This document shows, piece by piece, positions 1 through 9,678 of a DNA stretch of 64,000 bases. The DNA is taken from NCBI GenBank assembly GCA_020444265.1, contig JAHLLH010000007.1, forward strand, positions 124,001-188,000, read 5' to 3'. The translations under genes were made by a program, and so were the position numbers. Within the stretch, counting starts at the first letter, position 1; each line of letters begins with the position of its first letter. The notes below the pieces were generated by a model. That model was not told the DNA's origin, searched no databases, and saw only the letters and a list, made by a program, of their open reading frames with translations. The stretch comes from a bacterium. GTDB lineage: Bacteria > Electryoneota > Electryoneia > Electryoneales > Electryoneaceae.

Positions 1-2
1 CA

Positions 3-1295
3 GGTGCGCTTCACGGTTATGTGCTCGACCCGGATGGGCAAGCATATGAATTTGCTGAAGTCAGCCTGATTCGCGATGGCAACCGTATCGGTGATACCTC
101 GGTCGATTGGGATGGCTCCTTTGCGTTCGATAACCTGCCCGCAGGAGATTATGTCGTCGTCGCCTCCCTTTGGGACAGCGAAGAGGTCGATGACCAGTGG
201 CCTGCGGTTTATAGTGGTGATGTCGGAGTGCTGTCGGAAGCGGATGTAGTGACGATTCAGGCCGGTCAGCTTACTAGTGTGGATCTCCAGTTCCAGGAGG
301 GCGGCCTGGTGGCGGTCGAGGTTCTTACGCCAGATGACCATTGGTATGATCCCTTCACCGACAACGTAGGTATTGCCGTATTCCCGGTCAGTTCGGAAGG
401 AGAAGTGCTGTGGGATGTACAGAGCGATGGTGATGATTTCTTTGTCTATGGCACGACCACGATGACCTTGCCCGTGGGCAGCTGGACCCTTGTCGCCGTG
501 CCGGTCTACCTCGACTTCACCACGGGTGATGCACCAAATGTACGTCGCACCTTCCTCGGCGATGTTTCCTCGTTCGGAAACGCACAGACCTTTACGGTTA
601 CTTCGGGCGGTTTCAATGAGGGCATCATCCGGATGAGTGAATCAGGACAAATGGTTTCCGGTTCGATATCCACCGTCACCGGACGTCAGATGTCCTATGG
701 ACCGACCATCGCTGCGATCGACGAGGATGGTATGATCGCGAGTGTCTCTGCGTCCTTCTTTGGCGAGTCGTCGGACAGCTACGAGCTGAAGGGCTTGACC
801 GCAGGAAACTACCGCATCTTTGCTGGCCAGGAGTTCAATGCCGGGCGTTATGTCAGCACTTGGGCACCCGAAGTCGGTGATCCTGGACGGTCTGTCGAAA
901 ATGCTATGGTCTGGCCGGACGAGGCGGGTGTAGTTGCTGTCAGCAACAGCGACCTGGACGGGGTGAATATTGTGATGCAGGTCGGGTCGGGAGCTGTGTC
1001 GGTGGATCCTCGTGAAGAGGTCTCGGTGCCCAGTGGTTTCGCTCTGAAGCCGGCCTACCCAAACCCCTTTAATGCAATGACGGGTGTGACCTTTCTGGTG
1101 CCGAGTACTTCACGGGTCAAGCTTGAACTGGTGAACATTCTGGGTCAGCGTGTCAAAATCCTTGAGGACCGGACCTACACCGCTGGTGCGCACCGTGTCA
1201 TGCTTGATGCGAGCAACTTGACCAGTGGTCTCTACTTTATCCGTATGGAGGCTGGTTCTTTCCAGGCTGTACAGAAGGTTACCCTGGTGAAGTAG
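3..1295 (+). CDS. secreted T9SS cargo protein, 5' end outside the window
   Basis: The frame is open from the left window edge, so the visible 430 residues are only the C-terminal part; the GTG at 21 is not a convincing start. The first visible residues (GALHGYVLDPDGQAY) resemble a carboxypeptidase-regulatory or SpaA-like beta-sandwich, followed by further beta-rich segments without a recognised enzyme motif. The last about 85 residues form a T9SS type A sorting domain: AYPNPFN motif, a central NILGQRV strand and a final QKVTLVK. In FCB bacteria such domains direct proteins through the type IX system to the surface or outside. The visible part suggests a structural or adhesive surface protein. 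A strong terminator follows. Function otherwise unknown. Confidence 0.85.
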   Translation, partial: GALHGYVLDPDGQAYEFAEVSLIRDGNRIGDTSVDWDGSFAFDNLPAGDYVVVASLWDSEEVDDQWPAVYSGDVGVLSEADVVTIQAGQLTSVDLQFQEGGLVAVEVLTPDDHWYDPFTDNVGIAVFPVSSEGEVLWDVQSDGDDFFVYGTTTMTLPVGSWTLVAVPVYLDFTTGDAPNVRRTFLGDVSSFGNAQTFTVTSGGFNEGIIRMSESGQMVSGSISTVTGRQMSYGPTIAAIDEDGMIASVSASFFGESSDSYELKGLTAGNYRIFAGQEFNAGRYVSTWAPEVGDPGRSVENAMVWPDEAGVVAVSNSDLDGVNIVMQVGSGAVSVDPREEVSVPSGFALKPAYPNPFNAMTGVTFLVPSTSRVKLELVNILGQRVKILEDRTYTAGAHRVMLDASNLTSGLYFIRMEAGSFQAVQKVTLVK

Positions 1296-1319
1296 GGATC
1301 TGTTCAGCAGGATATAACC

Positions 1320-1360
1320 ACACCGGCCGTCTGCTTGTCAGACGGCCGGTGTTTCTTTTC
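1320..1360 (+). terminator. Rho-independent terminator
   Basis: A perfect 14-bp stem (ACACCGGCCGTCTG paired with CAGACGGCCGGTGT) with the 5-base loop CTTGT is followed by TTTCTTTTC. It lies 24 bases after the stop of the T9SS protein and should end that transcript. Confidence 0.9.
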
Positions 1361-1415
1361 TCATCGTGATCAAGTATGTTCTGAGGACAGTATTTGAAGG
1401 CAAGGGAAAGCTGGG

Positions 1416-2051
1416 ATGAGAGTACTTGTATTACTGCTGCTGTTCTGCACAGGGCCCCTTGCCGCCCAAGCTCGCTCCTTTTCGCCTGAAATGATCTTCG
1501 CATTTGTTCGTCCCGTCTGGACGGACCTGGACCCCTATTACACCCCCGAACAACCGGATGCCGGGATCAGCCTCGGGGTCGGGTTGTGGACCGTCCAATC
1601 CGACCAGCTCAGCTTGGGTTGTCGAATTACCGCAAACCGTTATTATGCGCAAAAACTTGATACGACTCCCTGGACACGCCGTCTGAACAAGCAGAACGGC
1701 TTCACCATCAATCCGGCCATTCGTTACCGGCCCACAGCCCAGAAAGAGGGGGTGTTCGGGAGGATGTATCTGCATGGTGGCGTGGAGTATCATCATCTGC
1801 GTTGGGTGCAGTATCGGGAGGTACCGCCCGCCACTGGCGCAGGGGATGCGCCTTTGTACGACGATGGACCGCGCTTTCTCGACCAGGGTGGAGTCACCCT
1901 GGGGGTAGGGATGTACAAGGGAGAATGGGAAGGCCCGAACCTCGCACTCGAGGTCCAGGCCCATTTAACCCTGGTCAACCGCAGCGATCGCGCGGATTAT
2001 TTTCGTGTCAACCTCTCCTTCGGGTTCGGACCAGCCCTGTTCGGCGGTTAG
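1416..2051 (+). CDS. small outer-membrane-type protein, function unknown
   Basis: A 211-residue protein with a clear signal peptide (MRVLVLLLLFCTGPLAAQA, likely cleaved after AQA). The mature part alternates polar and aromatic/aliphatic residues and ends in a run of short amphipathic strands (YFRVNLSFGFGPALF), as in small 8-strand beta-barrels of the outer membrane. I do not recognise a family. It converges on the porin-like gene on the other strand; the two stop codons overlap (2048-2051). Alternative: a periplasmic beta-rich protein. Confidence 0.7.
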   Translation: MRVLVLLLLFCTGPLAAQARSFSPEMIFAFVRPVWTDLDPYYTPEQPDAGISLGVGLWTVQSDQLSLGCRITANRYYAQKLDTTPWTRRLNKQNGFTINPAIRYRPTAQKEGVFGRMYLHGGVEYHHLRWVQYREVPPATGAGDAPLYDDGPRFLDQGGVTLGVGMYKGEWEGPNLALEVQAHLTLVNRSDRADYFRVNLSFGFGPALFGG

Positions 2052-3091
2052 AATCCCACAGCGACCTGTAGAAATGTTGGACCGGTCATGCTGTCTAGCT
2101 CGTAGCGCTGTTCACAACGGAAAATGATGTTTTCCTCAAAGCGCCAACCTGCACCCAGAGACAAAGCCTGCTCGTTGTCCAGACTTGTATCATCCGGGCT
2201 GAAAACTCCGAACCGTCCAGTTAGATAATAGCGGTTCAGCTCTGCGGTCAGTTGGCCATACCAACCCTGGTGTGTGTGGGAAGCTGGCTGATTGTGCCCG
2301 ATCGTATGAATCAGGTACTCGCCCTTGAAGCCGAGAAAACCCCACCCGGTTTGCACATCGAAAGCATTCAGGGTCATATCGACCGAACGGTCCTGATCGA
2401 AGAAGAAGGCTGCAGAGCTACCAAGTTCAACGGGAAGCCCGAAGGAAAACCCGGCTCGCCCTCCCAAGGCGACCTGGCAGGTATGCTCCCGAACGGATAC
2501 CGAGGCCTCTTCCGGATCGTAGCCTACGCCATGGTATCCCAGAAAATCCCCATTCGCATTCCAGCCCGATTCGTACGGAAAGCCATTCACCACAAAGCCG
2601 ACAACATTGAAGAAGTCGTGTTCCGTATAGGCCATGATGCCGAAATCATTCCACATCGTGTGGGTCCGTTCCACTACCAGAGGAATAGTCACAAGGTTAC
2701 GGTCGATCGAAGGATAGACATGCCAATCCAGTCCGAAGGGAACATCGAACTGGCCGACCACAATCCCGGTGTGATCAATGCCTGCCGATTGACGCGAGTG
2801 GGACTCATCACTTTCAAAGATGTCAAAGTCGATCAGGAAGGCGCCCACGCCAAAAGTTTGTGCTGCCGGATCGAAAGCGATAGCTGCCTCAAAACTAATA
2901 CCGGGAGCGAGGGGTGCTTCGAGGTCAAGCTCCACTTGTCCGAACTGAAAGCCCGGACCTTCCGACCTGGTTTGGGGGGCGGACGTATAAAAATCGGCAA
3001 AGCCGGTCAGGTCGACACCATTGAAATCCGTGGCGTATCCAGGCGTTGCGATCAGCAGAAGCGCCAGAAGAGGTAGTAAGAGAGTTCTCAT
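2048..3091 (-). CDS. porin-like outer membrane beta-barrel protein
   Basis: About 347 residues. I place the start at the internal ATG (MRTLLLPLLALLLIATPGYA), which gives a clean signal peptide; the upstream in-frame ATG adds only MGPPP. The mature protein opens with a short strand (VDLTGFADFYTSAP) and then repeats amphipathic strand-turn units such as FGQVELDLEAPLAPGISFEAAIAF, ending in VAVGF with a C-terminal phenylalanine, as expected for a BAM-inserted barrel. The layout resembles phosphate-selective or short-chain porins in which two conserved halves line a trimeric pore. Substrate unknown. Monocistronic, convergent with the gene at 1416-2051. Confidence 0.7.
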   Translation of the reverse strand: MRTLLLPLLALLLIATPGYATDFNGVDLTGFADFYTSAPQTRSEGPGFQFGQVELDLEAPLAPGISFEAAIAFDPAAQTFGVGAFLIDFDIFESDESHSRQSAGIDHTGIVVGQFDVPFGLDWHVYPSIDRNLVTIPLVVERTHTMWNDFGIMAYTEHDFFNVVGFVVNGFPYESGWNANGDFLGYHGVGYDPEEASVSVREHTCQVALGGRAGFSFGLPVELGSSAAFFFDQDRSVDMTLNAFDVQTGWGFLGFKGEYLIHTIGHNQPASHTHQGWYGQLTAELNRYYLTGRFGVFSPDDTSLDNEQALSLGAGWRFEENIIFRCEQRYELDSMTGPTFLQVAVGF

Positions 3092-3205
3092 GGGCGGGGG
3101 CCCCATGTTAAAGTGTTCGAAAATGTGACAACACGAGTGTTAGGCGCGGCTAACCTACTGTAATATAAGTATATAACAATCTGAGAACATCATGTTTTTA
3201 ATGAG

Positions 3206-3245
3206 CTAACGAGCGGGGATGGCGGTTGCCATCCCCGCTCGTTAG
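3206..3245. terminator. strong 18-bp hairpin, probable terminator or transcript-end stabiliser
   Basis: A perfect 18-bp inverted repeat (arms 3206-3223 and 3228-3245, loop GGTT) lies between the end of the RND pump gene and the start of the porin-like gene. Neither side carries a clear T tract, so classic Rho-independent termination is not certain; it may protect the 3' end of the efflux transcript. Confidence 0.55.
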
Positions 3246-3274
3246 GGGGGAATAGTGCAAGTTATAGACCAGAA

Positions 3275-6200
3275 TTATGTCGCTTGCTTGTCCACAGTAA
3301 GTTCACGTTGCAACCCCCCCTCGGATGATTCTGCTGATGAGTCCGACCGTGAAAAGAGATCGTGGATATCTTCGAGGATCAGGTAGAGCGAGGGGACGAG
3401 GATCAGCGTAATGGCGGTGGCGAAGAGGACCCCGAAACCGAGGCTGATCGCCATCGGGACGAGGAATCGTGCCTGGATCGAAGTCTCCAGGATCATCGGC
3501 ATCAGGCCGAAGAAGGTGGTCAGCGAGGTCATGACGATGGGACGGAACCGTCTCTTCCCCGAATCGACAATCGCATCGCGTACATGAACCCCTTTGTTGC
3601 GCTGTTGGTTGATGAAGTCGATCATCACCAGCGAGGAGTTGACCACAACTCCGGACAACGCCACAATACCGAACATCGAGATCATCGAGAGATTGTAACC
3701 GAGCAGGAAATGTCCGCCGATCGCCCCGATAATGCCGAAGGGGATCGCACTCATCACCACCATCGGCTGGGTGAAGCTGCGGAAGGGGACCGCCAGCAGG
3801 GCGTAGATGAGGAAGAGGCCGAACGCGAAAGCACGTCCCATGTCACGCATCCCTTCCTGCTGGTTACGGGTCCGTCCCTCAAAATCATAGGTCAGGCCGG
3901 GGTAGTCGCTCTTCAGCTGGGGAAGCAATCCACTACGCAGCTCCGCGAGGATCTCGTTGGCGTTGGAGACTTTTTTATCCACCGCAGCGGTGATGTCCAC
4001 CACCCTGCGTCGATCCGTGCGGGAAATGGTGTTGTAGCCTCGCCCCTCCTCTACATACGCCGCCTGGTAGAAGGGAACCTCAAGACCGCCGGGTGTACGG
4101 ATACGCATGTTGTCGATTGTGGCGATGGTTTCACGGTCCTCTTCCGGGTAACGGACCATCACCTTGACCTCATCCTGCCCACGCTGGATGCGCAGTGCTT
4201 CAGCTCCGAAGAAAGCGGAACGCACCTGCATCGCCAAATCCTGCTCAGTGATACCGAGGGAAGAAGCCTCCGGACGCAGCTTCAGACGCAGTTCACGTTT
4301 CCCCTCGCTGTAGGAATCGCTTACTTCGCTGGTGCCCTGGTAGGATGAAAGGGTTTCTTTGAGACGATCCACCGCGGCGAGGAGCTGGTTGTAATCCGAA
4401 TGGGAGAGCTGGATCGCGAGGTCTCCGCCATCCCCGACCAGGTCGGAGTGGAAGGTCAGCTTCTCCGCCCCGGCGACTTCGCCGACACGTTCCCGCCATT
4501 CCTGCGCGAAGACGGTACTACCCACCTTACGATTTTCCGCATCCTTCAGCAGGATGATGATTTCCGCCGTGTTGCTGGCAATCAGGTTGGCCGATCCACC
4601 CATCGTCCGCATTCCCGATTTCTGCCCGACGAGGGTATAGATGTGGTCCAGCTCGCTGACGCCATCGTTTCGCAATGAATCAAAATGTGCCACCGCCGCC
4701 TCGCCATGCTTCTGGATCATCATCGCAATGGCGCGGGTGTCATCGTAAGGGGTGCCGGGCGGCATTTCGAGGGTTGCGGTGATCTCGTCCGCATCAATTT
4801 CAGGCATGAAGTTGAACTTGACATGCCCGCCTGCGAGTACGCCCATGGTGATCAACAACAGTGCAATCGCGATGGCGAAGGTGAGGTAACGGTTTTTTGT
4901 GGCCCAGGTCAGTGACCCAGCATAGGTTTTATCCACCAGCCAGGTGACAAAGCCATCCACTCGACTGCGCTGCCGTTCAATCTTCTGCCAGATGGGGGCT
5001 TTGCTCTGGACAAAACGGCTCGACAAATGCGCAGGAAGAATGAAGAGGGCATCGATCAGCGAGATGACGAGCACGGAGATGACAATGATTGGCACGACGC
5101 CGAGGAAGTTGCCGGTAAAGCCGCCGACAAAGAGGAGCGGCCCAAATGCGGCGACGGTTGTCAACCCGGCGAAAACCACGGCCATTGACACCTCACGGGT
5201 GCCATCATACGCCGCAAGGTGATGTTCCTTGCCCATTCGTCGATGGACATAGATATTCTCGCCGACCACGATCGCATCATCCACCACCACGCCCAGGATA
5301 ATCAAGAAGGCGAAGAGGCTGATCATGTTGATCGAGACATCGAACATCGAAACCAGCATCAGCGAGCCGACAAATGAGATCAGAATCCCGGAGGCGACCC
5401 AGAGGGCGAGACGGATTTCGAGGAAGAGCGACAGGATGATCATCACGAGTACGAGGCCAAGCATACCATTTCGCAGTAGCAGGTTCATGCGCTGCTGAAG
5501 GATGATCGAGTTGTCGTCCCAGATCGCCACCTTGATGCTTGAGGGCAGATTGCCCTCGTGCTGCTCGAGGTAGTCGCGTACCAGGTTGGAGACCCCTTTT
5601 GGGGTCTGGTCGCCGACACGATACACCTTGATCATCGCCGCCGGCTTGCCGTCGAAGTAAGATTCCTGGTCCAGCTCGGAGAAGCCGTCGCGAACGGTCC
5701 CGATGTCCTCGAGATGAATGGTCCGACCGTCTGGACGAGACAGTACCACTACCGAATCATATTCCTCGCCGGTGTAACGTTTTTCCGTGGTGCGGATCTG
5801 GATTTCGCCACCATCGGTGCGAAGCGAACCTCCTGCAAGGTCGAGCGATCCCATCCGGATCGCACCCGCCACCTGGCTCAAGGTCAGGTTGTATTTTCGC
5901 AGGTTCGCTTCGGAAACTTCGATGGATATCTCGTAGGGACGGACCCCGGCGAGATCGACCTGGGTGATACCTTCGGTCGCGAGTAGATCGTCACGAATCC
6001 GTTCGGCCTGTTGACGCAGCGCAAGTTCGCTCGCCTCACCATAGACCATGATCGAGACCACTTCCTGGCGATTGGTCACCTTGGAGATGACCGGTTTTTC
6101 CGCTTCTTCAGGGAAGGTGGTGATGCGATCCACTTCAGATTTGACATCGGCGAGTACCTGGTCGGTATCGGCATCCTCGAGGACCTCGACAATGACTGAT

Positions 6201-6469
6201 CCGACGTTTTCCACCGATGTGGAACGAATCCGTTTCAGACCGTCAATACCGCTCACCGCGAGTTCGACAGGACGGACAATCGCATCCTCGACTTCGGCGG
6301 GTGTGGCGCCTGGGTAGGCGACGGAAACAGTGACCATGTCGATTTCAAACTCGGGGAAGACCTCCTGTTTGATGTTGCCCCCGATCATCAAGCCACCGAT
6401 CAGGAAGACAAACATCAGGAGGTTCGCCGCGACATGGTTTTTTGTCATGTAGGCAATAGGGCCCTTCAT
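3275..6469 (-). CDS. RND efflux transporter permease (AcrB/HAE family)
   Basis: A 1064-residue inner-membrane pump, full length for the AcrB/MexB family. The first transmembrane helix is at the N-terminus (AANLLMFVFLIGGLMIGG); helices 2-6 lie around residues 335-490 and helices 8-12 near residues 870-1040. Helix 4 contains GVVVDDAIVVGEN (about residue 395) with the two adjacent Asp residues used for proton relay. The two large periplasmic porter domains fill the space between. It exports small toxic compounds using the proton gradient, with the adaptor and channel encoded just upstream; the adaptor stop overlaps this start (ATGA, 6466-6469), indicating translational coupling. The substrate range cannot be read from the sequence. 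Confidence 0.95.
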   Translation of the reverse strand: MKGPIAYMTKNHVAANLLMFVFLIGGLMIGGNIKQEVFPEFEIDMVTVSVAYPGATPAEVEDAIVRPVELAVSGIDGLKRIRSTSVENVGSVIVEVLEDADTDQVLADVKSEVDRITTFPEEAEKPVISKVTNRQEVVSIMVYGEASELALRQQAERIRDDLLATEGITQVDLAGVRPYEISIEVSEANLRKYNLTLSQVAGAIRMGSLDLAGGSLRTDGGEIQIRTTEKRYTGEEYDSVVVLSRPDGRTIHLEDIGTVRDGFSELDQESYFDGKPAAMIKVYRVGDQTPKGVSNLVRDYLEQHEGNLPSSIKVAIWDDNSIILQQRMNLLLRNGMLGLVLVMIILSLFLEIRLALWVASGILISFVGSLMLVSMFDVSINMISLFAFLIILGVVVDDAIVVGENIYVHRRMGKEHHLAAYDGTREVSMAVVFAGLTTVAAFGPLLFVGGFTGNFLGVVPIIVISVLVISLIDALFILPAHLSSRFVQSKAPIWQKIERQRSRVDGFVTWLVDKTYAGSLTWATKNRYLTFAIAIALLLITMGVLAGGHVKFNFMPEIDADEITATLEMPPGTPYDDTRAIAMMIQKHGEAAVAHFDSLRNDGVSELDHIYTLVGQKSGMRTMGGSANLIASNTAEIIILLKDAENRKVGSTVFAQEWRERVGEVAGAEKLTFHSDLVGDGGDLAIQLSHSDYNQLLAAVDRLKETLSSYQGTSEVSDSYSEGKRELRLKLRPEASSLGITEQDLAMQVRSAFFGAEALRIQRGQDEVKVMVRYPEEDRETIATIDNMRIRTPGGLEVPFYQAAYVEEGRGYNTISRTDRRRVVDITAAVDKKVSNANEILAELRSGLLPQLKSDYPGLTYDFEGRTRNQQEGMRDMGRAFAFGLFLIYALLAVPFRSFTQPMVVMSAIPFGIIGAIGGHFLLGYNLSMISMFGIVALSGVVVNSSLVMIDFINQQRNKGVHVRDAIVDSGKRRFRPIVMTSLTTFFGLMPMILETSIQARFLVPMAISLGFGVLFATAITLILVPSLYLILEDIHDLFSRSDSSAESSEGGLQRELTVDKQAT

Positions 6470-7680
6470 TCAGCAGCCTCCATTGCATTCTGTGTCTCAA
6501 ACTCCTCTTCCATCGGACGCAACTTCATACCGTTGGCCGCACCGCTGATCTGTGTGAGTACAACCCGATCCCCGACTTCAAGCCCCTTTTCAACCAGGGC
6601 CTCGTCCGGGGTCAATCGTCTTAGACTGACAGAGCGGATTTCAAGGTTGTTTTCCTTGTCTGCCACCCACACCGTGTTGTTGTCACGCAGCGCAATCCTG
6701 GGCACCGGCATCACATGTTGCACCTGCCGTCCCTCGATCTCTACGCGTACAAAACTGCCGATGGAAAGCTCCGGCTGACCGGTTCCCGAGGTGGTGAAGG
6801 GATGCTCGACACGGACTACCACCTGGGCGAGTCGTCCGATCTCATCGACAACACCGAGGGTACGGTCCACCGTCCCTTCCCACGTCCAGGTCGCCTGTCC
6901 AGTACTCAAGTGAACACGCGCTTTCGAGCCGGGTACCTCAATCCAGCCGAGGTCTGCAACAGAAATGCCGACTGGAATTTCAACGATATCGGTCGAATAG
7001 AGACGTGCGACCGGTCCGTTGGGTCCTACAAGCTGGCCCGGAGCGGCGGAGATGTTTCGGATGCGAGCGTTGAAGGGTGCTCGCAATTGGGTACGGTCAA
7101 GGTTTAGCTGTGCCATCTCGAGGCTCGCCTGCGCCGATGAGTAGGCGGCTTCCGCCTGCTTGAGCTGCGGCTTCTGCAAGACAAGTGCATCCGGCTGGGT
7201 GGTACTGTCCACCGGCTGGCCGTTCAATGCAGCGCGGCTTTTCTGCATGCTCTCCCATTCGCGCAAGGCGATGTCCGCATTCGCACGAGTCAACTCGAGC
7301 TGGTATTCCGCCTGCGCGACAGCGGATCGGGCCTGTTGAAGCGCCAGTTCAAAGTCGGTCGGGTCGACCTTCAGCAGCACGTCGCCTTTGTTGAAGGCAC
7401 CACCGGCGACAAAGTTCGGGTGCACCCAGACTACTTTGCCGCTCACCTGGGGGCTCAGGCTGGTTTCGAAACGAGGAGTGACGGTTCCATCGCCTCGGAC
7501 CAGAATGGTCCGGTTAGCCATTTCGACCGCTTCGACATTGACCAGTGCGCCGGGCACCTCTGGCTTGGAGTGCTGCGGTGGTTTACGAGTATTTGCAATC
7601 GCAATCATCGCCAGCAGGCCGACACCAATCACGGCCAGGGGCAGCAACCAACGGGTTCGTTTACTGATCCATTCCTTCAT
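6466..7680 (-). CDS. RND efflux periplasmic adaptor (HlyD/MexA-like membrane fusion protein)
   Basis: A 404-residue membrane fusion protein. An N-terminal helix (LLPLAVIGVGLLAMIAIA, residues about 12-30) anchors it in the inner membrane. A lipoyl-like half domain (VSGKVVWVHPNFVAGG), a helical hairpin (LALQQARSAVAQAEYQLELT onward), the second lipoyl half (LRAPFNARIRNISAAPGQLV) and the beta-barrel/MP domain follow in order. It links the pump encoded downstream with the outer-membrane channel encoded upstream. Start ATG at 7680 overlaps the stop of the channel gene by one base and its own stop overlaps the pump start, so all three are co-translated from one operon led by the MarR gene. Confidence 0.92.
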   Translation of the reverse strand: MKEWISKRTRWLLPLAVIGVGLLAMIAIANTRKPPQHSKPEVPGALVNVEAVEMANRTILVRGDGTVTPRFETSLSPQVSGKVVWVHPNFVAGGAFNKGDVLLKVDPTDFELALQQARSAVAQAEYQLELTRANADIALREWESMQKSRAALNGQPVDSTTQPDALVLQKPQLKQAEAAYSSAQASLEMAQLNLDRTQLRAPFNARIRNISAAPGQLVGPNGPVARLYSTDIVEIPVGISVADLGWIEVPGSKARVHLSTGQATWTWEGTVDRTLGVVDEIGRLAQVVVRVEHPFTTSGTGQPELSIGSFVRVEIEGRQVQHVMPVPRIALRDNNTVWVADKENNLEIRSVSLRRLTPDEALVEKGLEVGDRVVLTQISGAANGMKLRPMEEEFETQNAMEAAE

Positions 7681-9137
7681 CAGAGCTGCTCCTTATCGCT
7701 TTGCTGCTCGCGCTTGGCAAGTGCATCCATTTCGTTGTCCATCCAACCGCCACCAAGGGCGGTCACCAGTTGAATCCGTGTGTCGACAAGTTGCCGCCGT
7801 GCCGAAATCAGGTTGCGTTTCGATGTAAACGTGGAGGTTTGCGCCACCACCACCGGCAGGTAGCCTGTGATGCCTTGCAAATATTGTTCGGTTGCGAGAC
7901 GCAGATTGGCTTCGGAAGCTGCCGATTCACGCTCCAGCTGGCGTACGTACTCCTGCTGAGCTCGTCCGGCGGCAAGGGCATCCTCGACTTCACGAAACGC
8001 GTTGAGCAGGGCGGCACGGTAGGCTGCGTTTACTTCACGCCAGGCTGCTTCGGCACGTTCAGCGTTGGCTTTGAGACGTCCACCCTGGAAGATCGGAGCT
8101 GAGACACTCGCAATCGCCTGCCACAGCAGGTTGTCCGGGTTCAAGACCGCATCGAGGTCGGCCCCCTGATTGCCAAGGGCACCCGTCAGATTGATCGAGG
8201 GGAAACGGTTGGCGACGGCTTCGGCGGCGCGACGATCCGCGGCGGTCAGGCGTGCCTGGGCTGCAGCGATGTCCGGGCGGCGTTTCAGCAAGTCACTCGG
8301 TAAGCCCGGCGGGATCTGTTCGATGCTGGAGGGCAGGTCAATGTTGGCTGGAAGCTGCCCGGTCTGAGGGTACTTACCCAGCAGGATCGAGAGGGCATGT
8401 TCCGCCCGCGCCAGGTTGGCATCGGCGAGGGCCAATTGGGCACGCGCCCCGGCGAGGGTCGCTTCGGCCTGGTAGACATCGACCGATTTAACCACCCCAC
8501 GCTGGTAGCGTTCCTGGACGAGAGTGAAGTACTCGTGGTAGGAGGCAACCGTCCGTTCCAGCAGTTCTTTTTGCTGACGCAACTCGATGACAGAATAGTA
8601 GCCGCGTCCCACCTGCGCAGACACTGCCAGCATCAGCGAGCGCATATCGTTCTCGCTCGCCAGCAAATCAGCGAACGCTGCGGCACGCTGAGCGCTCAGC
8701 TTTCCCCAGAGATCGAGTTCATAAGCCGCATTCAGTTGCAAGCTCCAGCTCGGCTGCATGGCGGCGAGGAAGGGTGACACCACCGCATTACTGCTGAGGG
8801 CGTCCTGCTGGGTATGGCTGCCGTTCACCGAAAGGCTTGGGAACTGGCTCGCGCCTGAAGTTTTGTAGGCAGCACGGAACTGATCGAGACGAGCCGCAGC
8901 CTGGGCGAGATTGAGATTGCCACCGAAGGCATCGTCCATCAATGTGTTGAGGGTGGTATCCTCAAACGCTTGCCACCACTCACCCGCCTGAATTGTTCCT
9001 GTACTGTCCGCCTGCTGGAATTGCTCGGGGTGAGGTGGTGATTCTGCTGGCCGGACGGGACGCCTACCGGCGCAGCCTGCCAACAGGGGAATCATCAGCA
9101 GAAGCAGACCGGTGGTCCGAAGGGAGTGTTTCTGCAT
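7680..9137 (-). CDS. outer-membrane efflux channel, NodT/OprM family lipoprotein
   Basis: A 485-residue TolC-like factor. The N-terminus is a lipoprotein signal with lipobox LLAGC and Cys22 as the lipidated residue. Two OEP repeats follow, each with a long coiled-coil pair (for example SAQRAAAFADLLASEND and the later GAQLALADANLARAE segment) and strands of the barrel (FPSLSVNGSHTQQ, FPSINLTGALGNQG). The DLPSSIEQIPPGLPSDLLKR stretch with RRPDIAAAQARL is a hallmark of the NodT family. It forms the outer-membrane exit duct for the RND pump. It is separated from the MarR gene by three bases. Confidence 0.93.
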   Translation of the reverse strand: MQKHSLRTTGLLLLMIPLLAGCAGRRPVRPAESPPHPEQFQQADSTGTIQAGEWWQAFEDTTLNTLMDDAFGGNLNLAQAAARLDQFRAAYKTSGASQFPSLSVNGSHTQQDALSSNAVVSPFLAAMQPSWSLQLNAAYELDLWGKLSAQRAAAFADLLASENDMRSLMLAVSAQVGRGYYSVIELRQQKELLERTVASYHEYFTLVQERYQRGVVKSVDVYQAEATLAGARAQLALADANLARAEHALSILLGKYPQTGQLPANIDLPSSIEQIPPGLPSDLLKRRPDIAAAQARLTAADRRAAEAVANRFPSINLTGALGNQGADLDAVLNPDNLLWQAIASVSAPIFQGGRLKANAERAEAAWREVNAAYRAALLNAFREVEDALAAGRAQQEYVRQLERESAASEANLRLATEQYLQGITGYLPVVVAQTSTFTSKRNLISARRQLVDTRIQLVTALGGGWMDNEMDALAKREQQSDKEQL

Positions 9138-9140
9138 CTT

Positions 9141-9644
9141 TCAAGCCTCTGTCGGTTTTGGTTTACGGTTCCGTCTGTTGCTGGTGATCTGTTCAACGAT
9201 GTCGTCTGGACACCCAAGTCCTCCGAGATTCTCATGGACCTGGTTCAGGACACGGATGACCGTTTGTTGATCTTTCTTCGAGACACCCTGAAGTGCATCC
9301 CGGTTGATTTCGTCCAGAATACCGAATAGAACAGGGACCAGCTTTTTCCCTGCACGGGTAACCGTCAATAGTTTGATGCGACGGTCCTCCGGATGTTGAG
9401 TACGTTCAACCAGCCCCCTTTCCTCGAGGGCATCGATATGCCGGAGGACAGACGGGTGGGTGTACTTCAGCAGTTTGGCCATATCGGCAAGCGAGAGAGG
9501 GCCAAGTTCTTCGAGGATGCCCAAAATCATCCCCTGTGGGGCGTGCATCCCGAGCTCTTGCATACGTTGATCAGCGGCAGCGCGAAAGTCGGCCGCGACC
9601 CGGTTGCTCAGGTGCCCCAGTTCATCCATCTTTTTAAGATCCAT
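9141..9644 (-). CDS. MarR-family transcriptional regulator
   Basis: A 167-residue winged-helix repressor of normal family length. The DNA-binding part reads LSLADMAKLLKYTHPSVLRHIDALEERGLVERTQHPEDRRIKLLTVT (given here only as landmarks: recognition helix around HPSVLRHIDAL, wing with DRR). Flanking helices form the dimer interface. It is the first gene of the efflux operon and starts 17 bases from a perfect 18-bp palindrome that is the obvious operator. Members of this family usually repress their own operon until a small phenolic or lipophilic ligand binds, which fits control of a drug-efflux system. Confidence 0.92.
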   Translation of the reverse strand: MDLKKMDELGHLSNRVAADFRAAADQRMQELGMHAPQGMILGILEELGPLSLADMAKLLKYTHPSVLRHIDALEERGLVERTQHPEDRRIKLLTVTRAGKKLVPVLFGILDEINRDALQGVSKKDQQTVIRVLNQVHENLGGLGCPDDIVEQITSNRRNRKPKPTEA

Positions 9645-9660
9645 CTGCTCTACCTGTAAA

Positions 9661-9678
9661 TATGTAGCATGCTACATA
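9661..9678. promoter_or_regulatory. palindromic operator of the MarR efflux operon
   Basis: TATGTAGCATGCTACATA is a perfect 18-bp palindrome 17 bases upstream of the marR start. Position and symmetry match MarR-dimer operators. A bound repressor here would overlap the ribosome site or promoter of the operon. Confidence 0.7.
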
